Source of the DNA: an uncultured Clostridia bacterium | Lineage (GTDB): Bacteria; Bacillota; Clostridia; Oscillospirales; Acutalibacteraceae | Assembly: GCA_947565265.1 (NCBI GenBank) | Contig: CANOFK010000011.1 | Span: 1-12,278, forward strand | Reading direction: 5' to 3' | Length of the DNA: 12,278 bases | Shown: in pieces, positions 1 through 5,238 of the stretch | How positions within the stretch are numbered: the stretch's first letter is position 1 | Layout: each line of letters begins with the position of its first letter | Made by a program: the position numbers and the translations under genes | The notes under the pieces: generated by a model | The model's input: only the letters and a program-made list of their open reading frames with translations | What the model was told of the DNA's origin: nothing | The model's database searches: none

Positions 1-1982
1 GAGCCCCCGGCGTTGACCACCTGCCCGTCCAGGCTCACCACCCGGTAGCGGTAGCCGGTACGCCGGGCAATGGCCACCGCGCTGTCCAGGTCCTCCGCCA
101 CGGCCACCCGCCCCAGCAAAGAGTCCCGTACCCCGGCAAAGCGGGCCTCGCAGCCGCACAGGCTGGCCGCCACACCCACAAAGCCGGGGGCCCCCTCCAT
201 CTCCCTGGGGTCCAGGGGCCGGCCCTTCACGTTGCTCAGGGGCAAAAAGGTGGCCCGCCCCTTGTCCCGCTCTTTCAGCAGGCTGATGGCCGCCTTGGCG
301 TCCCCCTCCGTTTCGGTCACGATGTTCTGCATGGCCGCACCCAGGGCCGTTTCCAGGGCCACGGCGTAGGGGGGCGGCACGGTCAGCAGCCGGGTCACCG
401 GCCCGCAAATGCCCTTCAGCATCCCCCGCTGGGCCTCCTTCATCACCACCTTCACGCTCTGGCCAAAACCCTCCAGGTTCCGTTCCAGGTCCTCCAAAAG
501 CCGGGCCCGGCGCAGTTGCTCGTTGGCGTCCAGGGTCAGCCTGTCCCACTGGTCCTTCGCCGCCTGCACCCGCTTTTTCCGGCTTTCCAGCCGCATCTGC
601 CAGCCCTTCACGGCGTTCTCCCCGGCCGCAATCCGCACCCCGCTCTCATCCAGCATATCCGCCAGTTGGGCGCATTCCTGCTCCAGGGCCTCCCGGCGCT
701 GCCCGGCCTCCCGCACGCTGTCCTCCACGGCCCCGGCCCGCCGCTGTATCTCCTCCATCGAGGAACCCGCCGCGCTAATCCGCACCCGCTCCTCCGCCAG
801 GCTGGCTTGCACCCCGGCCAGCCTGGCCGCGGCCTGTTCCAACTGCCGGGTGGCCTCATCGGCCCCCTGCCGCAGTTCCTCCAGCCGGGCGGTAAAGCCC
901 TCCAGTTCCTCCCGGCTGTGGGCAATCCGCCCCTCCTGCCGGGCAATGGCCGCCCGCCGCTCCTCCATTTCCCTGGCCGTGTCCCCGGCAGATTGCCTGG
1001 CCGCGTCCACCTGCCCCTGCAACCGCTGGGCGTCCTGCCGGTTGTGGGCAAGCTCGCTGTGCAATACCCCGATCTCCCCTTCGGCCCGCAGGGCCTGCTC
1101 GTCCAGGGCCCCGGCCTCGGTCCGGGCCGCGTCCATCTCGCCGGTGCAGCGGTTGATCTCCCTGGCGTTCTCCTCGGCCAGCCGGCCCAGTTCCCCTATC
1201 TCCTCCTCTATGGCCTCATGCTGGGCCCTGGCCGTGCCGATCTTCTCCTGGTGCTCCCGCAGGGCCTGGGACGCCCGGTCCAGGTTGGCCACCCAAATGC
1301 CGATCTCCAGCCCCCGTTTCTCCCCGTCATAGGCAATAAACTGCTGGGCCTTCTCCGCCTGCTCCTTCAGGGGCCCCACCCGGCTCTCCAGTTCCGAGAG
1401 GATGTCCCGCAGCCGCACCAGGTTCTCTTCGGCCTTCCCCAGCCGCCGCTGGGCCTCCTCCTTGCGGTACCGGTACCGGGAGATCCCCGCCGCCTCCTCA
1501 AAGATCTCCCGCCTGTCCTCGCTGCGGGCGGCCACAATGCTGTCTATCTTCCCCTGCCCGATGATGGAGTACCCGTCCCGGCCCAGCCCCGTGTCCATAA
1601 ACAGTTCGTTGATGTCCCGCAGCCGCACCGTGCTTTTGTTGATCAGGTACTCGCTCTCGCCAGAGCGGTAGTACCGCCGGGTGATGGCCACCTGGTCGTT
1701 GTCAAAGGGCAGGGCCCGGTCGCTGTTGTCAATGGTCAGCGTCACTTCCGCAAAGCCCAGGGCCCGGCGCTGGGGGGTGCCCCCAAAGATCACATCCTCC
1801 ATTTTCGAGCACCGCAGGGTACGCAGCGACTGCTCCCCCAGCACCCAGCGCATGGCGTCGCTGATGTTGCTTTTCCCGCTTCCGTTGGGCCCCACCACAG
1901 AGGTCACCCCCCGCTGAAAGGTAAGGGTCGTCTTATCGGGGAATGTCTTAAAGCCCTGCAATTCTAACGATTTGAGGATCAT
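1..1982 (-). CDS. smc: Chromosome segregation ATPase Smc, N-terminal 660 codons (cut by window edge)
   Basis: Smc is the ATPase core of the bacterial SMC-ScpAB condensin, which organises and resolves the chromosome after replication. The minus-strand reading frame opens MILKSLELQGFKTFPDKTTL, the typical Smc start. Walker A is GPNGSGKSN at residues 31-39. A Q-loop motif, GYSIIGQGKID, has its Gln near residue 143. A long Glu/Arg/Ala-rich coiled coil follows (about residues 165-510), then the start of the hinge, including GRATFLPL and, at the window edge, VVSLDGQVVNAGGS. The family is about 1190 residues long, so the second half of the hinge, the return coiled coil and the Walker B/signature head lie outside the window. 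The ATG at 1980-1982 is preceded by AGGAG (1991-1995) at an 8-nt spacing. The gene begins its own transcription unit, divergent from the SLH gene. The frame is open throughout. The identification is secure. Confidence 0.97.
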   Translation of the reverse strand, partial: MILKSLELQGFKTFPDKTTLTFQRGVTSVVGPNGSGKSNISDAMRWVLGEQSLRTLRCSKMEDVIFGGTPQRRALGFAEVTLTIDNSDRALPFDNDQVAITRRYYRSGESEYLINKSTVRLRDINELFMDTGLGRDGYSIIGQGKIDSIVAARSEDRREIFEEAAGISRYRYRKEEAQRRLGKAEENLVRLRDILSELESRVGPLKEQAEKAQQFIAYDGEKRGLEIGIWVANLDRASQALREHQEKIGTARAQHEAIEEEIGELGRLAEENAREINRCTGEMDAARTEAGALDEQALRAEGEIGVLHSELAHNRQDAQRLQGQVDAARQSAGDTAREMEERRAAIARQEGRIAHSREELEGFTARLEELRQGADEATRQLEQAAARLAGVQASLAEERVRISAAGSSMEEIQRRAGAVEDSVREAGQRREALEQECAQLADMLDESGVRIAAGENAVKGWQMRLESRKKRVQAAKDQWDRLTLDANEQLRRARLLEDLERNLEGFGQSVKVVMKEAQRGMLKGICGPVTRLLTVPPPYAVALETALGAAMQNIVTETEGDAKAAISLLKERDKGRATFLPLSNVKGRPLDPREMEGAPGFVGVAASLCGCEARFAGVRDSLLGRVAVAEDLDSAVAIARRTGYRYRVVSLDGQVVNAGG

Positions 1983-2028
1983 CCGGTCAGCTCCTATTGC
2001 ATAGTAAAGATAAAGGTCGCGTACAGGC

Positions 2029-2057
2029 ATTATAGCACGTTTCCCGCCCATTAGCAA
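2029..2057 (-). promoter_or_regulatory. smc promoter (sigma-A, extended -10)
   Basis: Read on the minus strand, the -35 box is TTGCTA (2052-2057) and the -10 box is TATAAT (2029-2034), with a 17-bp spacer. TG lies one base before the -10, giving TGCTATAAT. The predicted start near 2022 leaves a leader of about 40 nt containing the smc ribosome binding site. The match is close to the consensus. Activity is inferred. Confidence 0.75.
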
Positions 2058-2097
2058 GCGGAAAAACCCCCTTGCTGGCCCCCGCGGGCCGCGCAAA

Positions 2098-2107
2098 CCC
2101 CCCCCCC
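2098..2107. repeat. C10 homopolymer tract
   Basis: Ten consecutive C residues end 8 bp before the -35 box of the SLH gene. Runs of this length are prone to slipped-strand length change and to sequencing error. Any effect on promoter strength is inference. Confidence 0.85.
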
Positions 2108-2115
2108 TGCCAAGC

Positions 2116-2145
2116 TTGCAAGCCGCCCTCCCCCTGTGCTATAAT
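2116..2145 (+). promoter_or_regulatory. Promoter of the SLH surface-protein gene (extended -10)
   Basis: The -35 box is TTGCAA (2116-2121) and the -10 box is TATAAT (2140-2145), with an 18-bp spacer and an extended TG motif (TGCTATAAT). The -35 lies inside the perfect 10-bp palindrome GCTTGCAAGC (2114-2123), which could be an operator. The leader is about 33 nt and carries AAGGAGG at 2172-2178, 6 nt before the ATG at 2185. The divergent smc promoter uses the same TGCTATAAT motif. Confidence 0.75.
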
Positions 2146-2493
2146 GGGCCCATACCTTATTATATATCCCCAAGGAGGATAACCATGTTGAAAAAGAGGA
2201 TCGTCCCCACCCTGCTGGCCCTGTGCCTGCTCCTGTCCGCCCTACCCTTCACCGCCCTGGCCGCCGTCCCCGGCTCCCAGGAGGTGGACTCCCTGGAAGG
2301 GTTCCTCAACCGCCTCATCAGCGCCGGCACCCTCTATGACTACAACGGCGCCAAGTATGACTACGAGCACCTGGACGGCGCCGGTACCGGCTACTGCGGC
2401 TACGCCAAAGTCCTGGGCAGCAGCATCTTCTATATGCTCAGCGGCCTGCGGCTGGAGTCCTACGGCGTCAAGGCGTCCTACACCCAGTCCGGC

Positions 2494-2499
2494 AAAAAA
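2494..2499 (+). other. A6 run at the frame change in the SLH gene
   Basis: The upstream frame reads GGC AAA AAA GGG TGT, and the downstream coding frame is -1 relative to it. One more A would restore a single open frame, reading G-K-K-R-V-S-V-Q. The run is not an in-phase canonical X XXY YYZ slippery heptamer, because the base before the six A residues in this phase is C. A one-base homopolymer deletion is therefore the simplest reading. Confidence 0.75.
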
Positions 2500-3107
2500 G
2501 GGTGTCCGTCCAAGACGCCCAATGGCTCTGCACCAACATCCTCAACTGGCCCGCGGCCGCCTGGGAGGATATGTTGGCCAAAGCCGCCGCCAATAAAGGG
2601 GTCATCAGCCCCACCGGCCTGGGCCTCACCGTGAAAAACGGCTATATCTCCGGCGATGAGCCCGCGGGCCTTGCTATGGGCGATACCATCCGCATCACCC
2701 GGCAGCGGGCCACCGGCACCCGGCTGGAGGTGGTCTGCGACTGGTCCAGCCATGGCCATGACCCCTCCGGCCCGGTGGAGGACCAGGGCTCCTTCTACGC
2801 TATGGTAGAGAAGAAAACCATCGGCGGCAAGCCGTACTGGACCCTCTACCGGGGCTGGAAACTGGCCCCCGGCGAGGACCCCTTTGCCCGGCCCACGGTA
2901 GGCGGGTTCCGGGATGTGTTCCAGGGCGATTACTACGCGGACCCTGTCCAGTGGGCCGTAGCAGAGGGGATTGCCTACGGCACCACCGCCAACACCTTCT
3001 CCCCGGCCACCCGCTGTAGCCGCGAGCAGGTCGTCACCTTCCTCTGGCGGGCCATGGGCCAGCCAAAGCCCCAGTCCACCCATTGCCCCTTCACCGACGC
3101 CGCCCCC

Positions 3108-3323
3108 GGCGCCTACTACTACAACGCCGTGCTCTGGGCCTACGAAACCGGCATCACCCAGGGCACCACCGCCACCACCTTCGGTGTGCAAGAATCCTGT
3201 AGCCGGGCCCAGGTGGTCACCTTCCTCCACCGGGCAATGGGCGTCCCCCAGCCCACCGGCGCCGCCAGCCCCTTCCAGGACGTAAAGCCTGGCGCCTACT
3301 ACTACAACGCCGTGCTCTGGGCC
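3108..3323 (+). repeat. Duplicated 33-bp segment in SLH repeats 2 and 3
   Basis: An identical 33-bp stretch, encoding G-A-Y-Y-Y-N-A-V-L-W-A, occurs at 3108-3140 and 3291-3323. The copies are 183 bp (61 codons) apart, which is the SLH repeat period. Identity at the DNA level, including synonymous positions, points to recent duplication or gene conversion between repeats. Confidence 0.9.
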
Positions 3324-3428
3324 CAGGAGAACCACATCGCGGCAGGCACCTCCGCCACCACCTTCGGCTCCACCGCCTCCTGCGACCGCGCCGCCATCGT
3401 CACCTTCCTCTACCGCGCCCTCGCCTAA

Positions 3429-3640
3429 CCCCTCTCAAGCCACCTTGCCCCCACCCCACCTGATCCCCCACCCTCTCTCAAGAACCACTCTCCCCTCCCC
3501 GCCAGCTACCCCACGCCCTCCCCCAAGCGCCCCTGCACTTCATCCCGCCAAAGCCCCGCCCTCCCAAGACCGCCTTCCTATCCCCCGCATATCCCCGCAA
3601 TACCTACCTGATAACCCCCTGCTATCTGCCTGATAACCCC
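3429..3640 (+). terminator. C-rich, G-poor rut-like tract, candidate Rho-dependent terminator
   Basis: This part of the 309-bp gene-free stretch contains about 117 C and only about 21 G in 212 nt, so its transcript would be largely unstructured and C-rich. That is the known signature of Rho utilisation sites. It begins right after the SLH stop codon, and I see no GC-rich hairpin with a T-run for that gene. Short frames reading through it (for example 3445-3633) have low-complexity Pro/Ser-rich translations and no ribosome binding site, so I do not call them genes. The Rho role is inferred from composition only. Confidence 0.45.
3601..3640 (+). repeat. Direct repeat with 22-bp period, candidate operator
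   Basis: Two copies of CCTGATAACCCC (3607-3618 and 3629-3640) sit exactly 22 bp apart. The match extends upstream to 18 bp with 16 identities (3601-3618 against 3623-3640). A spacing of about two helical turns would put both copies on the same DNA face. They lie about 100 bp upstream of the WYL regulator start. A role in binding that regulator is a guess. Confidence 0.5.
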
Positions 3641-3663
3641 TTAAGACCTGTCCCTGAACCGGG

Positions 3664-3693
3664 GCAAAAAGTGTATATTTATGCACTTTTTGC
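3664..3693. promoter_or_regulatory. 30-bp AT-rich palindrome, candidate autoregulatory operator
   Basis: The arms GCAAAAAGTG (3664-3673) and CACTTTTTGC (3684-3693) are perfect inverted repeats. The 10-bp centre is also palindromic apart from one T/G mismatch, giving 14 of 15 matching pairs. A further GCACTTTT half-site overlaps the right arm at 3692-3699. The centre contains TATATT (3674-3679), a possible -10 box, but no good -35 is present. The site ends 44 bp before the regulator ATG. It is not GC-rich and lacks a clean T-run after it, so a DNA-binding site is more likely than a terminator. Confidence 0.5.
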
Positions 3694-3737
3694 ACTTTTC
3701 CCGTATATCCCCGGTATCCCACACCCGGAGGCGCCCC

Positions 3738-4640
3738 ATGAAAATCGACCGCCTGATCGGCATCCTCTCCACCCTTTTGCAGCATGACCGGGTGTCCGCC
3801 CCCTATCTGGCCGAAAAGTTCGAAGTATCCCGCCGCACCATCCAGCGGGACGTAGACGCCCTCTGCCGGGCGGGCATCCCCCTCTCCACCAGCCAGGGGG
3901 CGGGGGGCGGCATCTCCATCATGCAGGGCTACAAGCTGGACCACACCCTCCTCACCTCCCAGGACGCCCAGGCCCTTATCGCGGGCCTGCGCAGCTTGGA
4001 CAGCGTCACCGGCGGGGGCTCCTGTGCCCGGCTGATGGAAAAACTGGGCCTTTCCACCCTGTGGGAGCGCCAGGGCCCGGTGCTCATCGACCTAGCCTCC
4101 TGGTACAAAGGCCCCCTTTCCGAAAAACTTTCCCTGCTGCAAGCCAGTATCGAGCAGCCCCGGCTGGTGTCCTTTTGCTACTGCACCCCCGGCGGGGAGG
4201 GCAGCCGCACCGTGGAGCCCTACTATATCGTGTACCAGTGGGCCGGGTGGTACCTCTATGGGTGGTGTTTGCAACGGCAGGACTTCCGCCTGTTCAAGCT
4301 GCTGCGCATGACGGACCTGGCCCCCGGCCAGCCCTTCCGGCCCCGCCCAGCCCCGCCCCCGGACCTTTCCGCGGACCGGGTGTTCCCCACCCGGTACCAG
4401 GTGCAGGCGCTGGTACCCGCCCACTACAAATGGCGGCTGATCGAAGAGTACGGCCCCGCCTCCTTCACCCTGCAACCGGACGGCCGGTGCCTGGCCGACA
4501 TAGGGTTTACCCACCTGGGCAGCGCCGTGGAATGGATGCTGGGTTTCCGGGGCGAGGCCCAACTGCTGGGCCCGCCGGAAGTAGCCGAGGCCCTTTTGGC
4601 CATAGGTCGGCGGCTAACAGGAAATGGCCCGTCAACATGA
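3738..4640 (+). CDS. YafY/DeoR-type HTH regulator with WYL domain
   Basis: This is a 300-residue one-component transcription regulator. The N-terminal winged helix-turn-helix (about residues 1-60) opens MKIDRLIGILSTLLQHDRVS and includes the recognition region FEVSRRTIQRDVDAL, typical of DeoR/YafY proteins. The WYL domain spans about residues 135-210, with the literal W-Y-L at 171-173. It is followed by a C-terminal WCX-like segment ending near GRRL. WYL domains are known to bind ligands, including nucleic acid in some members, and to control DNA binding. The ligand here cannot be read from sequence. The start is ATG 3738, with GGAGG (3727-3731) 6 nt upstream. An in-frame ATG at 3681 lies inside the palindrome and has no ribosome binding site. 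The next gene, DUF3795, is codirectional 105 bp downstream. The target is unknown; autoregulation through the upstream palindrome is plausible. Confidence 0.92.
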   Translation: MKIDRLIGILSTLLQHDRVSAPYLAEKFEVSRRTIQRDVDALCRAGIPLSTSQGAGGGISIMQGYKLDHTLLTSQDAQALIAGLRSLDSVTGGGSCARLMEKLGLSTLWERQGPVLIDLASWYKGPLSEKLSLLQASIEQPRLVSFCYCTPGGEGSRTVEPYYIVYQWAGWYLYGWCLQRQDFRLFKLLRMTDLAPGQPFRPRPAPPPDLSADRVFPTRYQVQALVPAHYKWRLIEEYGPASFTLQPDGRCLADIGFTHLGSAVEWMLGFRGEAQLLGPPEVAEALLAIGRRLTGNGPST

Positions 4641-4662
4641 CATACCGTTGTCCTGTTTGGCC

Positions 4663-4671
4663 TGGTATACT
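4663..4671 (+). promoter_or_regulatory. Possible extended -10 promoter of the DUF3795 gene
   Basis: TGGTATACT carries TG one base before the -10-like TATACT (4666-4671). There is no recognisable -35 at 17 bp, so this would depend on the extended -10. The inverted pair GGTA...TACC (4664-4676) surrounds it. If active, transcription would begin near 4678. Otherwise the gene is read through from the WYL regulator. Confidence 0.4.
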
Positions 4672-4677
4672 GTACCT

Positions 4678-4723
4678 GCGGGTCCAGCCCGCCACAACAT
4701 AGGGCCCGGCCCCCGGCCGGGCC
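4678..4723 (+). other. Two tandem hairpins in the DUF3795 leader
   Basis: The first hairpin pairs GCGGG (4678-4682) with CCCGC (4688-4692). The second pairs GGCCCGGCC (4703-4711) with GGCCGGGCC (4715-4723) across a CCC loop, giving 9 GC pairs. It ends just ahead of the purine-rich ribosome binding region. No T-run follows, so it is not an intrinsic terminator. It could stabilise the mRNA 5' end or affect translation. Confidence 0.55.
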
Positions 4724-4745
4724 AGGAAAGGGAAAGGTGACTGGT

Positions 4746-5009
4746 ATGGTAGAGTCAAGATGCGGCCTCCTGTGCAGCGGCTGCAAGTACCAGGAGGAGA
4801 TGGGCTGCAAGGGGTGCGTCAACATTGCCCAGCCCTTCTGGGGCAAATGCCCGGTAAAAGATTGCTGCGAGGAAAAGGGGCACACCCACTGCGGCCAGTG
4901 TGGGGCGTTCCCCTGCCAGCAGCTCACGCAGTTTGCCTACGACGAACTACAGGGCGATGACGGCAAGCGCCTGGAACAATGCCGCCACTGGAAAGAGGCC
5001 GCCAAATAA
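4746..5009 (+). CDS. Small cysteine-rich DUF3795 family protein
   Basis: This is an 87-residue protein with 12 cysteines (residues 6, 10, 13, 21, 24, 35, 40, 41, 49, 52, 57 and 79). They fall in CxxxCxxC, CxxC, CC, CxxC and FPC arrangements, which match the DUF3795 family as I remember it (for example CKGCVN, PFWGKCPVKDCC and CGQCGAFPC). Such spacing suggests zinc or iron-sulfur binding. No biochemical function is established that I can state. There is no signal peptide or membrane segment, so it should be cytoplasmic. ATG 4746 is chosen because AAAGGTGA (4733-4740) ends 5 nt before it; an in-frame GTG at 4737 lies inside that element. The gene follows the WYL regulator by 105 bp and ends 24 bp before a strong terminator, so the two may share transcripts. 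The length is normal for a short family member. Confidence 0.88.
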   Translation: MVESRCGLLCSGCKYQEEMGCKGCVNIAQPFWGKCPVKDCCEEKGHTHCGQCGAFPCQQLTQFAYDELQGDDGKRLEQCRHWKEAAK

Positions 5010-5033
5010 GCTTTCCGCCACCCAGCACCACAC

Positions 5034-5070
5034 AAAAGCCGCCCCTGCCCGCCAGGTAGGGGCGGCTTTT
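5034..5070 (+). terminator. Intrinsic terminator after the DUF3795 gene
   Basis: The perfect 13-bp arms AAAAGCCGCCCCT (5034-5046) and AGGGGCGGCTTTT (5058-5070) enclose a short loop. The T-run at 5067-5070 completes the signal, and a further TTTT follows at 5077-5080. The A-run on the left arm would allow some bidirectional function, but there is no opposing gene. Confidence 0.9.
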
Positions 5071-5146
5071 CTGCGGTTTTGGCCCCTTCCCCCCGGTACT
5101 ATCCGTCTGTATTTTTCGCAAAAAGCCATTAAAATTGCCAAGCAAC

Positions 5147-5175
5147 TTGACATCCCTCCCAATAGTTGATAAAAT
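5147..5175 (+). promoter_or_regulatory. Strong sigma-A promoter of the hybrid kinase gene
   Basis: A perfect -35 TTGACA (5147-5152) and -10 TAAAAT (5170-5175) are separated by 17 bp, with an extended TG motif (TGATAAAAT). Transcription should start near 5182, giving a leader of about 57 nt. The leader has only a small GCGG...CCGC hairpin and the ribosome binding site GGGAGG (5225-5230), with no recognisable riboswitch. Confidence 0.85.
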
Positions 5176-5238
5176 AACAGTGACTACTGAAAAGCGGAAA
5201 ATACCGCAGCCAACGCCAGGCCCTGGGAGGAAACATCG

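Larger units (their letters stand above)
2185..3428 (+). pseudogene. Secreted SLH-domain surface protein, split by a frameshift
   Basis: This gene encodes an exported protein expected to bind the cell wall through three S-layer homology (SLH) repeats. Frame one starts at ATG 2185 with AAGGAGG 6 nt upstream. It has a clear Sec signal peptide: a KKR n-region, a Leu-rich core and an A-L-A cleavage motif near residue 26. It then runs off into a Pro-rich out-of-frame tail ending at 2634. From about 2499 the -1 frame continues the protein to the TAA at 3426-3428. Joined at the A6 run (2494-2499), the composite is about 414 residues: signal peptide, an unrecognised domain of roughly 210 residues, then SLH repeats at about 2907-3060, 3091-3240 and 3274-3425, each ending in a VVTFLxRAMG-like motif. 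The GTG at 2502 is not a convincing separate start because the purine run AAAAAAGGG abuts it with no spacing. A decayed gene, a phase-off variant and a homopolymer sequencing error are all possible. Confidence 0.8.

Noticed and set aside
409..1967. Long plus-strand open frames opposite smc (409-1332 and 516-1967)
   Set aside because: They are antisense to a clear Smc coding frame, have low-complexity Ser/Arg- or Pro/Leu-rich translations and lack ribosome binding sites. Long shadow frames are expected in GC-rich coding DNA.
2490..2505. Canonical programmed -1 frameshift site in the SLH gene
   Set aside because: The six A residues are not in the X XXY YYZ phase (the preceding base is C), and I see no clear stimulatory pseudoknot. 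Slippage is not excluded but a homopolymer indel is simpler.
2478..3335. 285-codon minus-strand frame opposite the SLH gene
   Set aside because: It has Gly-rich low-complexity sequence, no family resemblance and no start signal; the SLH repeats on the plus strand explain the region.
3664..3693. AT-rich palindrome as an intrinsic terminator for the SLH gene
   Set aside because: The stem is A/T-dominated with no GC core, lies over 230 bp past the stop codon and is next to the regulator start, so an operator fits better.
4703..4723. Intrinsic terminator after the WYL regulator
   Set aside because: The GC stem is strong, but it is followed by AGGAAAGG and not by a T-run.
5176..5238. Cyclic-di-GMP or other riboswitch ahead of the hybrid kinase
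   Set aside because: The predicted leader is only about 57 nt, with a single small hairpin, too short for known aptamers of this kind.
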